A DNA stretch of 48,872 nt, taken from assembly GCA_028693155.1 (NCBI GenBank), contig JAQUVY010000006.1:1-48872 (forward strand). Direction: 5' to 3'. Both the position numbers and the translations under genes were made by a program. Position 1 is the stretch's first letter; each line of letters starts with the position of its first letter. Below the pieces are notes generated by a model. The model did not search any database. It was not told the DNA's origin and saw only the letters and a program-made list of their open reading frames with translations. This stretch comes from Eubacteriales bacterium. Its GTDB lineage: Bacteria; Bacillota; Clostridia; Christensenellales; UMGS416. Of this stretch, positions 35,737 to 45,772 are shown piece after piece.

Positions 35737-37012
35737 GTTCTGGGTACTGTTCCGCAAAGAGCTGCGGGAAATGCTGACCCTGCAGACCATCATCCCCATG
35801 ATCATCAGCATCCTGCTGTTCTCGTTTATGGGGCAATTCGTCAGCGACCTCAGCGACAGCCAACAGCTGAGCACCTCCACCCTGACCGTGGTGGATGAAG
35901 ACCGAAGCGCGCTGTCCGGCGAGCTGCTCACCTATCTTGCCGGGCAAAACATTCAAACCGAAATGGCCGACGCCGGGGATGAATTGCCGGCGGACTATAT
36001 GCTGATTCCGCAGGGCTTTGAGGCGAGCATTACCGCCGGTGAGCCCGCGCCCATTCAGCTGCACAACAACCTGACCTCTTTGAGCATGACTGCCGGGCTC
36101 AAAGCGCGGCTTTCCGTGCGGGCCTCGGAGGGGATACAGAGCTTTCTCTCCAACAAGCTCTTTGCCCAGAGCGGCTCGGCCTATGACTACGACTTTGTAA
36201 CCCACCCGGTCACGGTGCATGAGATCACCCATCTTAACGGCCGCAGCGCCGAAATCTCCCCGGAGGCTCTCAGCGCCATGACCATGCAGCAATCCATCAT
36301 GGTTCCCATCATCGTGTTCCTGCTGGCCGTGTTCGGCTCCCAGATGGTAGCAGCCGCCACCGCCAATGAAAAGATCAACAAGACGCTGGAAACCCTGCTC
36401 ACCACGCCCATTTCCCGCCTGTCCGTGCTGGCGGCCAAGATGCTCTCAGCCGCCGCGGTCTCTCTGCTCATGGCGGTCATCTATATGGTCGGCTTCTCCA
36501 ACTATATGTCGGGCATGACGGGCAGCGCGGAAATGTCTGCCGAAGCCGTGCAAAGCACCGGCGGCGCCATGCAGGCGCTGGGGCTGCAGATCAGCGGCGG
36601 CGGATACGCGCTGCTGGGGCTGGATCTGTTCATGACGCTGCTCATCTGCCTGTGCGTGGCCACCATGCTAGGCGCGCTGGCCAACGACGTAAAAAGTGCC
36701 CAGACCGTCACCATGCCGCTGATGATCCTGGTGATGATCCCCTATCTGGCCACCATCTTTACCGACATCAGCTCGCTGGGCCCCGTGCCGCGCTGGCTGC
36801 TGTACGCCATTCCCTTCACGCACACCTTTACCGCCATCTCCAACATCATGCTGGGCAAGACCGGTGCGTTGATTGGCGGGCTGATCTATCAGGGCGCCTT
36901 CCTGGCGGTCTGCCTTTATCTGGCCTGCCGCCTCTTCTCCTCGGATAAGCTGTTCACCATGAAGCTGCAGTGGAACCGCCGCAGGCACGGCGCAAACGCC
37001 TCAGAAAACTAA
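35729..37012 (+). CDS. ABC-2 type transporter permease (NatB-like)
   Basis: MRKFWVLFRKELREMLTLQTIIPM; ANEKINKTLETLLTTPISRLSVLAAKM. Confidence 0.9.
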   Translation: MRKFWVLFRKELREMLTLQTIIPMIISILLFSFMGQFVSDLSDSQQLSTSTLTVVDEDRSALSGELLTYLAGQNIQTEMADAGDELPADYMLIPQGFEASITAGEPAPIQLHNNLTSLSMTAGLKARLSVRASEGIQSFLSNKLFAQSGSAYDYDFVTHPVTVHEITHLNGRSAEISPEALSAMTMQQSIMVPIIVFLLAVFGSQMVAAATANEKINKTLETLLTTPISRLSVLAAKMLSAAAVSLLMAVIYMVGFSNYMSGMTGSAEMSAEAVQSTGGAMQALGLQISGGGYALLGLDLFMTLLICLCVATMLGALANDVKSAQTVTMPLMILVMIPYLATIFTDISSLGPVPRWLLYAIPFTHTFTAISNIMLGKTGALIGGLIYQGAFLAVCLYLACRLFSSDKLFTMKLQWNRRRHGANASEN

Positions 37013-37031
37013 ACCCACACCCGGAAAAAAG

Positions 37032-37070
37032 CACAGCCGCAGACAAAACTCGTCTGCGGCTGTGTTATTT
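37032..37070. terminator. Intrinsic terminator
   Basis: CACAGCCGCAGAC-AAAACTC-GTCTGCGGCTGTG then TTATTTTA. Confidence 0.88.
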
Positions 37071-37096
37071 TATGTAGGTCGACCCTTCCTTTGGGT

Positions 37097-37954
37097 TTAT
37101 CCGGCGTAAAGCAGCTCGCCGAACCAATCCTCTGCCGGCGCGCCCTCGATCATCGTCTGGTTGTATTCCCCTGTGGAAATGGCAAAGCGGCAGGCCTGCC
37201 CATCCCCGGTGGTCATATACACCTCGCTGCTGCCGTCGGTGGCCACCATGGTCAGCTGCGTACCCGCGGGCAGCGTAATGGGCTCGTACTGGCAATTGTT
37301 CAGCACCTCGGCCACCAGCTCCTTTTTCAGCACAATGGGCTCAAAATAGCCCTTGGTGCATTCCCAAAGCGCCCCTTCCTCCTGGGTAAAGTTGAAACCG
37401 TCCTTCAGCACATAGCGCATCCGACCCGCCCAGGTGCCCAGCACGTTTACCCAATTGCTCACAAGGAGCTTGCCGTCCTGCACCCGCTCCGCCTTGCCAA
37501 ACAGCTGATTGCTGGCCAGCAGCTGCGTTCCGTCGAAACGGTAAGCCACCGTTTGAAAATCATCCGACGCCGCATCCACGCACAGCAGGATCTCAAGAAC
37601 CCCATCGCCGCTGTCAAAATCCACCACCGCTGCCGAGTCAAACGTGCCCGGCAGCGAGGCCTGCGCCAGCAAACCCTCGGAGCCGGAGATAATCACCTCG
37701 GCCTTTGTTTCCTCATAAGACTCGCTGTCGGTACGGCGAAAGGCGATGGTCTCCTGCGTTCCGTCCCCGTTGAGGTCGGCCTGCACCTCGCCTGTCTGTG
37801 TCAGCCAGGACTGCGCAAACGGGACCGGCGTGGCCGTGGGCGTGGGTGTTTGCGCCACCGCCCGCTGCGTCTTATCCTGCGCTTTTGCCGTGCAGCCTGT
37901 CAACGCCGCACCGATCAACACCACTGCTGCCGCTGTTTTCCATTTCTGCTTCAT
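37097..37954 (-). CDS. Lipoprotein of unknown function
   Basis: MKQKWKTAAAVVLIGAALTGCTAK lipobox; Thr/Pro linker; VQADLNGDGTQETIAF (VCBS/FG-GAP-like calcium loop). Confidence 0.75.
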   Translation of the reverse strand: MKQKWKTAAAVVLIGAALTGCTAKAQDKTQRAVAQTPTPTATPVPFAQSWLTQTGEVQADLNGDGTQETIAFRRTDSESYEETKAEVIISGSEGLLAQASLPGTFDSAAVVDFDSGDGVLEILLCVDAASDDFQTVAYRFDGTQLLASNQLFGKAERVQDGKLLVSNWVNVLGTWAGRMRYVLKDGFNFTQEEGALWECTKGYFEPIVLKKELVAEVLNNCQYEPITLPAGTQLTMVATDGSSEVYMTTGDGQACRFAISTGEYNQTMIEGAPAEDWFGELLYAG

Positions 37955-38139
37955 ACCATGCTTTCCTTCCCGTCATAAACTTTTACGGTGCTATTATAGC
38001 ACCTGAGGCTCTGGGGAATATTGCACGGGTGTAAATTATCCCGCGGGAGAGCGGCATTTCAAAGTTTCTTTTCTGCATATTTATGCTATAATAAAATAAT
38101 AATTTGCGCTTTCGCGCCTCTGCAAGGATGATTTTTCTT

Positions 38140-39147
38140 ATGAGCAACACCATTGTTCCCGCGGGGTATCAGGCCTCGCTCACCCTTTATGAAACCCAGA
38201 ACGCCATTGGTGTCATCAAGCGCGCCTTTGAGGACAATCTCGCCTCGGCGCTGACGCTGAAGCGCGTTTCCGCCCCGCTGTTTGTCGACCCGGCCACGGG
38301 GCTGAACGACAACCTCAACGGCGTGGAAGAGCCGGTTAGCTTCGTTGTGCCGGCTACCCAAAAGCGCGCCGAGGTGGTACACTCTCTGGCAAAGTGGAAG
38401 CGCATGGCACTGTATCGCTATGACTTTCGCCCGGGCAAAGGGTTGTATACCGATATGAACGCCATCCGCAAGGACGAGGAGCTGGACAACCTGCACTCCA
38501 TCTATGTGGATCAATGGGACTGGGAGAAGGTCATTTTGCCTGAGCAGCGCACGCTGGATGAGCTGTGTGCCACCGCGCAGGCCATCGTGGACAGCATCTG
38601 CGCCACGCTGGATACCATACAGACCAAATATCCCCGCATCAACACCACGCTGAGCCGTGAGGTGAGCTTCATTACCACCCAGCAGCTGGAGGATCTCTAT
38701 CCCGCGCTGACGCCTAAGGAACGGGAAAACGCCTATGTGAAGACCCACCCCACCACATTTTTGATGCAGATCGGCGCGCCCCTGCGCTCCGGGAAACCCC
38801 ACGACGGCCGCGCGCCCGATTATGACGACTGGATGCTCAACGGAGACTTGCTGTTTTACAACCCGGTGCTGGACGCGGCGCTGGAGATCTCCTCCATGGG
38901 CATTCGCGTAGACGCGGCGTCGATGGATCGGCAGCTGACAGCCGCCCACTGCGACGATCGCCGGGCGTTGACCTATCACAAGATGCTGCTGGAGGGGCTG
39001 CTGCCCGCCACCATCGGCGGCGGCATCGGCCAGTCCCGCCTGTGCATGCTGCTGCTGGGCAAGGCGCACATCGGCGAGGTGCAATCCTCCATTTGGGACG
39101 AAGAAACGATGGAGATCTGCCGCAAAGCCGGCATCGCCATTTTGTAA
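38140..39147 (+). CDS. asnA: Aspartate-ammonia ligase
   Basis: YQASLTLYETQNAIGVIKRAFEDNLASALTLKRVSAPLFVDPATGLNDNLNGVEEPVSF; GIRVDAASMDRQL; GGGIGQSRLCMLLLGKAHIGEVQ. Confidence 0.96.
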   Translation: MSNTIVPAGYQASLTLYETQNAIGVIKRAFEDNLASALTLKRVSAPLFVDPATGLNDNLNGVEEPVSFVVPATQKRAEVVHSLAKWKRMALYRYDFRPGKGLYTDMNAIRKDEELDNLHSIYVDQWDWEKVILPEQRTLDELCATAQAIVDSICATLDTIQTKYPRINTTLSREVSFITTQQLEDLYPALTPKERENAYVKTHPTTFLMQIGAPLRSGKPHDGRAPDYDDWMLNGDLLFYNPVLDAALEISSMGIRVDAASMDRQLTAAHCDDRRALTYHKMLLEGLLPATIGGGIGQSRLCMLLLGKAHIGEVQSSIWDEETMEICRKAGIAIL

Positions 39148-39153
39148 AAAAGC

Positions 39154-39187
39154 AAGAGCCCGAACCATTGGTTCGGGCTCTTTTTTA
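39154..39187. terminator. Intrinsic terminator
   Basis: AAGAGCCCGAACCATTGGTTCGGGCTCTTTTTT. Confidence 0.9.
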
Positions 39188-40267
39188 TAGGCCGAAGCTT
39201 GCGGGGTCGATGCCGCAATACGCGGCAATGCGGCGAATCTCTTCCAGTGTTTTATCGTTTACCGGAATGCCGTGGGCAAGGTGATACGCCCTGGCCTCCA
39301 GCTCTTTTTCCCCGTGGGTGTAAATGCGGGCGCAGCCCTCGGCCTTGGGGCTGTCGCGCAGCTCCTGCAGCAGCGCCGACATGCGTTGGCGGATCTCGCC
39401 CTTATCGCCGAACAGGCCATAATCCAGCGCACAAAAGAAAAACGAGGTGTCCGCATTTCCGCTGTTGCGAACGTGCGGAGACGTGGTGCCCCCGGCAAAC
39501 ACCGCCGTAAACAGCTCCACGATCACGCCCAGACCGTAGCCCTTATGCGAGCCAGTTTCCTCGGCAAAACCGCCCAGGGGGAAGATCCCTCCGCCGCGCT
39601 TGCCGATGATATTATCCAGCACGCGCTGGGCATCGGCGCAGTCCTGCCCGTTTTCATCGGCCGCCCAGCCGGCAGGCAGCGGCTTGTCAATTTTGTTGTA
39701 GACCTCCAGCTTTCCCCTGGTGACTACGGTCGTCGCCGCGTCATACCAAAAAGGAATTGGGTCAGCCGGCATGGCCACGGCGATGGGGCTGGTGCCCAGC
39801 ATGGCTTTTTTCCCGCCAGTGGGTATGGCGATGGCCTCCGTATTGGTCATACAGATCCCCAGAAGGTCGGCCTCCTGTGCCATGCGGGTGTAATACCCGG
39901 CAATGCCGAAGTGGTTGGAGCCACGCACGCACACCATGCCGATGCCATGCTCCTGCGCCATTGCAACGGCGCTGCTCATGGCCTGCGCCGCCGCCACCTG
40001 ACCCATGGTGCGCGGTGCGTCCAGCACCTGGGAAATGGGCGTTTGATGGGCGATCACTGGCAGCGCCTTGGGGTCGATAGAGCCCTCCTGCAGCGCGCCG
40101 AAGTAGCGAATCAGCCGCTGCACACCGTGCGATTCGATGCCGTACAAGTCGGCACACAGCAGATTATCGGCAATGCGCCAACACGCCTCGGGCGAAAAAC
40201 CGCTCTTCGCAAAAATCGCCTCGGTGATGCCCCGCAGCGCCTCATAAGGAAGGTTATGATAGGACAT
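39185..40267 (-). CDS. Ldh family (malate/L-lactate/ureidoglycolate-type) oxidoreductase
   Basis: ADLYGIESHGVQRLIRY; VRGSNHFGIAGYYTRMA; GHKGYGLGVIVELF-like motif (GSHKGYGLGVIVELF). Confidence 0.92.
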   Translation of the reverse strand: MSYHNLPYEALRGITEAIFAKSGFSPEACWRIADNLLCADLYGIESHGVQRLIRYFGALQEGSIDPKALPVIAHQTPISQVLDAPRTMGQVAAAQAMSSAVAMAQEHGIGMVCVRGSNHFGIAGYYTRMAQEADLLGICMTNTEAIAIPTGGKKAMLGTSPIAVAMPADPIPFWYDAATTVVTRGKLEVYNKIDKPLPAGWAADENGQDCADAQRVLDNIIGKRGGGIFPLGGFAEETGSHKGYGLGVIVELFTAVFAGGTTSPHVRNSGNADTSFFFCALDYGLFGDKGEIRQRMSALLQELRDSPKAEGCARIYTHGEKELEARAYHLAHGIPVNDKTLEEIRRIAAYCGIDPASFGL

Positions 40268-40403
40268 AAACCCCACCCGCTTTCTTTCGTATTTTGTTAT
40301 TATACCGGTCTTCTTACCATCTGAAAAGACCCAGCGCTGTTTTCATGGACTTTTCCTCATCCCTTCGCTATACTGAAAGAACGCTCTTCTTCAAGGAGGA
40401 ACT

Positions 40404-41519
40404 ATGCTCTGGAATCGCGAGGAATATTTGTCACATATGACCTTTCAAGGCAGCCCCGGTGAGTTTTTCTGCGAGCTCTTCGGCCCGCTTGTGGGCTTGG
40501 AAGAAGAATGGCGCGCACAGGGCGCCACCGACGCCGAGTGCGACCTGTCCGCCTTTGGGTGGGACGGCGTGCGGGTGGAGGATGCCGGCTGCGCAACAGG
40601 CGCCATCAGCGGCATTACGCCTCGCGTGCTTCAGGAAGATGACCGAGAGATCCATTCCATTGACACCCTCGGGCGCCATGTCAAGCTGTGCAAGGGCAGC
40701 GCCACCATTCCTCTGCCTCAGGATTATCCCGTGCGCGGCCCCGAGGATTGGGAAAGGATCAAGCCCTGGTTTGCCTTTCGGGAGGAGCGGGTAGACACAG
40801 AGCGGCTGAAAAAGCTGCGCGATGCCCAGCGCGAGGGTACGCTGATCACCGCCTGGATGCCCGGCGGCTTTGACGCGCCCCGGGAGCTGATGGGGGAAGC
40901 TGCGCTGTGCCTAGCCTATTATGATAATCCCGACATGCTTCAGGACATGCTGAACACCATGGCCGATACCTGCCTAAAGGTGTTTGAGCGCGTTTGTGAG
41001 TATGTGACGGTGGATGTGCTGTGTGTACACGAAGACATGGCCGGAAAGTCCGGTCCCCTCATCGGTCAAAAGCAAGTCAAAGCCTTCATCACGCCTTACT
41101 ACAAAAAAATATGGGAACCGTTAAAGGCCCACGGCTCCACCCTTTTTTCGCAGGACAGCGACGGCAATATGGATGCGCTCATCGACGCCTTTCTAGAAGC
41201 CGGCGTCAACGTGATGTATCCGCTGGAGCCTCAGGCAGGCATGGATATGGTGACTGTGCGGCAGAAATACGGCAGCCAGGTGGCCTTTAAGGGCGGCATC
41301 GACAAGTTTGCGTTGCGCGGCACAAAAGAGGACATCCGCCGAGAGCTGGAATACAAAATGAGCGCCGCCATGAAGGGCGGCGGCGTCAACTTCGCGCTGG
41401 ATCACCGCATTCCCAACGGCGTACCCATCGAAAACTACCGTTATTACGTGGCACTGGGCCGCGAGCTGCTGGGCAAGGGCCCGGCCGTTCCCGCCCCGCA
41501 TATCCGCATGGCGTTTTAG
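40404..41519 (+). CDS. Uroporphyrinogen decarboxylase (URO-D) family protein
   Basis: Length and C-terminal barrel motifs VCVHEDMAGKSGPLIG, GSTLFSQDSDGNMDALIDAFLEAGVNVMYPLEPQAGMDM, FKGGIDK. Confidence 0.8.
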   Translation: MLWNREEYLSHMTFQGSPGEFFCELFGPLVGLEEEWRAQGATDAECDLSAFGWDGVRVEDAGCATGAISGITPRVLQEDDREIHSIDTLGRHVKLCKGSATIPLPQDYPVRGPEDWERIKPWFAFREERVDTERLKKLRDAQREGTLITAWMPGGFDAPRELMGEAALCLAYYDNPDMLQDMLNTMADTCLKVFERVCEYVTVDVLCVHEDMAGKSGPLIGQKQVKAFITPYYKKIWEPLKAHGSTLFSQDSDGNMDALIDAFLEAGVNVMYPLEPQAGMDMVTVRQKYGSQVAFKGGIDKFALRGTKEDIRRELEYKMSAAMKGGGVNFALDHRIPNGVPIENYRYYVALGRELLGKGPAVPAPHIRMAF

Positions 41520-41581
41520 GCGCGGCAAGGGATCGCCGTTTTTTCCTGCCACAGACATCGCGGATAGAAAGGATGCTTTTT

Positions 41582-42637
41582 ATGAAAAGGCAAGCACTTG
41601 GCCTGCTGTGTGCCGTCGTGCTGATGAGTGGGTGTTCGGCGCGCGTCCCCGCGCTGCCGACCACCCCTACACCCGAGCAAACCCCGACGGTCACATCAGC
41701 CGCCGCAACGCCCTCACCCGCCGCACCGACACCCACAGCCACAGCCTACGCGTATACCTTCACGCCCTACACCATTTCATCCTTTTATAACGACGCGGTG
41801 GGAACCGAAGCGGTGCAGCTTGCCCAGCGCATTCTGGACGCTTATTTGGCCTACGAAACCAGCGTCCCGTGCACCGACAGCGCCCTGGCGCAGAACGCTC
41901 TTTTGACCGCGGCGCAATGCTGCCCGCCCTTTGCGGCCTTTGCCCGCTACAACGAGCTGCACCCCTGCAAAAACGGGACCCTGTCCTGGAAAATGAAGCA
42001 GACCCGCGCCGAGCACGAAGCCATGCTTCAGGCCTTTCAGGCCAGGGTGAACGAATATTTCTCGGTTTTGCGGCAAAACGACACGGAAGCCGCCCGGGCT
42101 ATGGCGCTTTACCGCGCGCTTGTGGCCGGGAGCCGCTACGATGACTCTTATGACGGCAAAACCTACGATGAAGTGCCCGAAGCGCTGAGCTGCTACCATT
42201 TTTTGATGGATCAATCCGGGGTATGCACGGGGTATGCCGACGCGTATCAATATCTGCTGGGGCAGGCGGGCATTGACGCCGCGTGGATCACGGGGCAGAA
42301 CAGCCCGGGCGCGCTGCACATGTGGGTTTTGATGAAGCTGGACGGCAAGCTTTACTTCTCCGACCCCACCTGGGAAGCCTCGCCCACGCAGCTCACCTAT
42401 TTTGCCTTTTCGCAGGCCTGGCGCTGCGGAAACGGCGGGGGCTTTTCCCCGGATGACATGCGTTTGTGCAACAAGAAGGCCTTGCAGGACTACTCCATTG
42501 CAGACACCCGTTTTGAGGCGCTGCACACCGAATTCGGTGCCGCGTTGGTCGCGGACTGGCGCTTTAACGAAGCCCGCACGGGCATCCTTTACACCAACCC
42601 CGACGGGGAAGAAAAAAGCTTTCCCCTGCTGCCCTAG
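41582..42637 (+). CDS. Transglutaminase-like domain lipoprotein
   Basis: Lipobox LMSGC; DQSGVCTGYADAYQYLLGQAGIDAAWITG...LHMWVLMKLDGKLYFSDPTWE (Cys-His-Asp). Confidence 0.88.
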   Translation: MKRQALGLLCAVVLMSGCSARVPALPTTPTPEQTPTVTSAAATPSPAAPTPTATAYAYTFTPYTISSFYNDAVGTEAVQLAQRILDAYLAYETSVPCTDSALAQNALLTAAQCCPPFAAFARYNELHPCKNGTLSWKMKQTRAEHEAMLQAFQARVNEYFSVLRQNDTEAARAMALYRALVAGSRYDDSYDGKTYDEVPEALSCYHFLMDQSGVCTGYADAYQYLLGQAGIDAAWITGQNSPGALHMWVLMKLDGKLYFSDPTWEASPTQLTYFAFSQAWRCGNGGGFSPDDMRLCNKKALQDYSIADTRFEALHTEFGAALVADWRFNEARTGILYTNPDGEEKSFPLLP

Positions 42638-42650
42638 CGCCGCGTTCCGC

Positions 42651-43145
42651 TTAAGCCAAGGCGAACATTTCCCGGCACAGCTGACGCCCGCCGCGGGTGC
42701 AAAACACCTTTTCATAGGCTGTCTGTATGGCTGCGGGCGTTTCGTTCCCCTCATGCAGGTTTACCAAAAAGTCAGCTTCCAGCAAGATGCGGTGATCCAT
42801 CCCATCCACCGGCGCATAGGTGTGGTGGTGCTCCACCAGATAGACGACGCGGTTCGTCACATTCTCCGGAAAATTCAGCTCCTCCAGCATTGCCCGGGCG
42901 GGCGCTCCGCCTTCGGCCTCCTGCACCGCGCCGGCGCAGTGCCCGTACTTTTTCAGCGCCGGGCGGATGCCGATGTCGTGAACCAGCGCCGCGGCCTCCA
43001 GCACGAACCGGGTTTCCGAGGGCAGTTCCTCCATGCTCGCGATGAGCGCGGCGAAGGCGTGCACCTTGAGCAGATGCTGCACGCGTTGGGGGCATCCGCT
43101 CTCATAGCGTATCATGGACAAAGTCAACTCATCCAGTTTTGTCAT
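42651..43145 (-). CDS. HD domain-containing protein
   Basis: QRVQHLLKVHAFAALIA...LEAAALVHDIGIRPALKKYG; VEHHHTY. Confidence 0.88.
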   Translation of the reverse strand: MTKLDELTLSMIRYESGCPQRVQHLLKVHAFAALIASMEELPSETRFVLEAAALVHDIGIRPALKKYGHCAGAVQEAEGGAPARAMLEELNFPENVTNRVVYLVEHHHTYAPVDGMDHRILLEADFLVNLHEGNETPAAIQTAYEKVFCTRGGRQLCREMFALA

Positions 43146-43156
43146 GCTTCGCCCCC

Positions 43157-43609
43157 TCAGTCGTTTTCCAGAAACTCAAGGATCATCCCGCTTCCCGCGC
43201 GGTCATCCACATAGGCATAGCGCCCGCCGGGGTATTCCCCGCGCTGCAGCAGCGGCATCCCCTTCGCCTGGCAATCCGCCAGCACTTCCGCCATGCCCTT
43301 TACCTGAAAGGCAAGGTGATGCAGCCCGTTGCCCGCCTCATCCAGACACTCCCGCCAAACGCTGGGCATTTCATCCATAGGCTGAATCAGCTCCAGCTGA
43401 ATATTGGGCAGGTCAAAAAAAGACTGATAGATGCGCCCATAGCACGGCGCGCCGCGATACTCGGCCTGCGTTTGTTCATATCCCGCAGTTGTTACGATGG
43501 GCGGAACGGGTTTCCCAAAAAAGGCAGCGGCCTTTTGGGTGGCCTCTTCCATGTTTTCCACCAGCACGCCCAGCTGGCAGGGATGCTCCCGGTCGATGAA
43601 AAAGCTCAT
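43157..43609 (-). CDS. VOC (glyoxalase) family protein
   Basis: QLGVLVENMEEATQKAAAFFGKP; NGLHHLAFQVKGMAEVLADCQAKGMPLLQRGEYPGGRYAYVDDR. Confidence 0.85.
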   Translation of the reverse strand: MSFFIDREHPCQLGVLVENMEEATQKAAAFFGKPVPPIVTTAGYEQTQAEYRGAPCYGRIYQSFFDLPNIQLELIQPMDEMPSVWRECLDEAGNGLHHLAFQVKGMAEVLADCQAKGMPLLQRGEYPGGRYAYVDDRAGSGMILEFLEND

Positions 43610-43726
43610 GGGGTCTTCCTCCTGCTTTTTCTTTTCAGTATATCTGCTTTGCGGCAAATGACAAGTCTCTTGCGCAGGCGAAACGCCTGCATGACACCAA
43701 TCCTAACCGAAAAAGGAGGCCAAACT

Positions 43727-44533
43727 ATGCCAGGAAAAACCTACACGCTCAACAACGGAATCTCCGTGCCCGCCATGGCGCTGGGCACCTACAAATCCCG
43801 CGGAGAAGAGGTCGTCTCAGCCGTGCGCGCCGCGCTGCAATGCGGCTATGTGGCCATCGACACGGCATTTTTTTACGGAAACGAAGCGGAAGTGCGCCGC
43901 GGCATTGAAGAATCCGGCGTGGACAGAAAAAATGTTTTTGTGACCAGCAAGCTGTGGAACGACGATCACGGTTATGACGAAGCGCTGCGTGCCTTTGACC
44001 GCAGCGAACGCGCGCTGGGCGGCATCGACCTGTACCTCATCCATTGGCCGGGCAAGGATCGCTATGTGCAGACCTGGAAGGCGTTGGAGCGCCTTTACGA
44101 CGAAGGTCGGGTGAAGGCCATCGGCGTTTCCAACTTTTTGCCGCATCACCTGGAAACTCTGCTGGCGCAATGCCGCGTTGTGCCGGCGGTAAACCAGGTG
44201 GAGGCGCACCCGTCGTTTCTGGATGATGCGCTGCAGGAATACTGCACGGCGCACGGCATTTTAATGGAAGCCTGGCGCTCCATGTCCTATGATCTGGAAA
44301 CGCCCGCCGTTTTGGCCTGCGCCCAAAAGCATGGCTGCACGCCTGCGCAGGTCATTCTGGCCTATATGCTTGCACGGGGATACCGCGTGCTGCCCAAGTC
44401 CGTAACGCCCGCGCGCATTTGCAGCAATCTGGCAGCGCAGGATCTGCCCCTGGATGAGCCGGATATGACCGCCCTGCGCGCCATGAACACGGGAAAACGG
44501 CGCGGAAACGACCCGGACGTTTTTATCTTTTAG
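43727..44533 (+). CDS. Aldo/keto reductase
   Basis: YVAIDTAFFYGNEAEV; VTSKLWNDDH; DLYLIHWPGKDRY; AIGVSNFLPHHL; PKSVTPARI. RBS AGGAGG. Confidence 0.93.
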   Translation: MPGKTYTLNNGISVPAMALGTYKSRGEEVVSAVRAALQCGYVAIDTAFFYGNEAEVRRGIEESGVDRKNVFVTSKLWNDDHGYDEALRAFDRSERALGGIDLYLIHWPGKDRYVQTWKALERLYDEGRVKAIGVSNFLPHHLETLLAQCRVVPAVNQVEAHPSFLDDALQEYCTAHGILMEAWRSMSYDLETPAVLACAQKHGCTPAQVILAYMLARGYRVLPKSVTPARICSNLAAQDLPLDEPDMTALRAMNTGKRRGNDPDVFIF

Positions 44534-44561
44534 CGTTTGCGCCTTATCGCTTCTATAAAAA

Positions 44562-44600
44562 AGCAAGCACCCGCCAATTATTTGGCGGGTGCTTGCTATA
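44562..44600. terminator. Intrinsic terminator
   Basis: AGCAAGCACCCGCCAA-TTAT-TTGGCGGGTGCTTGCT. Confidence 0.82.
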
Positions 44601-44727
44601 TTCATAATTTCATCGGGCATACCACGCTGCCCTGCGGGCGTCCTGCTTTTTCTGGCCGACTGCAAAACCGAGGGCGTTTTGCGCTTTTCTTGAGCGCCCG
44701 GCCGCAGCCGCCAAGACAAGCAGGTCT

Positions 44728-45618
44728 TTACTGGTGATTTTTCTTTGCGCGCCAAAGGGAGCGCGTGGCAAAGGGGCGGAAGCCCAGGCTGTAATAAAAC
44801 TGCTGATCCGAGCCCACCAGCACCGCCTTGGCACCCAGCGCCGCGCAGCGGCTGATCCCTTCCAGCACGGCTGCTTTTCCCAGCCCCATCCTGCGATATT
44901 GCGGGGCGGTTGCAACAGGCTCCACCGCGGCATAGGGAGCTGTGCCGTCATACCACATGCCGCAATAGGCCGCAAAGTCGCCGTTGGGCGCGACCACAGC
45001 GATCTTCAAGGACAGATCCACATGCGCGCGCAGCATCCCGCGCTCCCCCGCCTCCTTTTCCTCAGGCGCAGGAGAATAGGGGCCCTCGTCCGCTTCATGG
45101 TCAAAGCCCTGCCACAGAACCTTTCCGTAATGATAAAGATCCAGCTCGTCGGCCAGCGTTTGAATGCGGTAGCCCTCGGGCAGGCTGTACGCCATGGAGC
45201 TCTGCGCGGGATAAAACATGGCATCGCGCTCTTGCTCGGGCGTGGCCACATATCCCTGCGCTGCCGCAATGCGCTGGAACGCGTCGTCGCGGTCGTCTAT
45301 CATGACCCCGAACGCGCCGTCGTCAGCGGCCAGATTTTCCCGGGCGTACGCGAGCATCTGCTCCTTTATTCCGGCATAGGCGGCTTGGGCGCACAAAAAC
45401 GCCGTTCCGGGTTGGCAGTCCACCACCGCAATACCAACGATCCGGCCGTCCTCCTCCCAGATTCCCAGCTTATCCATGACGCCGGGCGTCAAGCTCGGAT
45501 GGGTCACCATCCAATCCCAGCGAGAGAAAGTAAAGCCTGCTTCGCTGTGGCTCAGCAAAAATGTCCGCACCTTTTCATAATCGGTGCCCAGCGTATTTCC
45601 GTCGGCATATTGACGCAT
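44728..45618 (-). CDS. GNAT family N-acetyltransferase
   Basis: VEPVATAPQYRRMGLGKAAVLEGISRCAALGAKAVLVGSDQQFYYSLGF (motif A/B). Confidence 0.88.
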   Translation of the reverse strand: MRQYADGNTLGTDYEKVRTFLLSHSEAGFTFSRWDWMVTHPSLTPGVMDKLGIWEEDGRIVGIAVVDCQPGTAFLCAQAAYAGIKEQMLAYARENLAADDGAFGVMIDDRDDAFQRIAAAQGYVATPEQERDAMFYPAQSSMAYSLPEGYRIQTLADELDLYHYGKVLWQGFDHEADEGPYSPAPEEKEAGERGMLRAHVDLSLKIAVVAPNGDFAAYCGMWYDGTAPYAAVEPVATAPQYRRMGLGKAAVLEGISRCAALGAKAVLVGSDQQFYYSLGFRPFATRSLWRAKKNHQ

Positions 45619-45718
45619 CGTTATCATGTCAATCTTCCTTTCTGTTGTGACACATTCCCCAATACAAGTGCCATTTTACTCCATCGCATCCACCGAAGCA
45701 ACCTTCCCCGGGGACGAA

Positions 45719-45752
45719 AAGAGGTGCCGCGCCAACCGGAGCGGCACCTCAT
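45719..45752 (-). terminator. Intrinsic terminator of the surface-repeat protein
   Basis: GAGGTGCCGC-TCCGGTTGGC-GCGGCACCTC followed by TTTTC on the minus strand. Confidence 0.85.
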
Positions 45753-45772
45753 CCTTGCTTTGAACCGCGCGC

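Noticed and set aside
38086-39228. 380-aa minus ORF opposite asnA
   Set aside because: asnA is unambiguous; the antisense translation has no motif.
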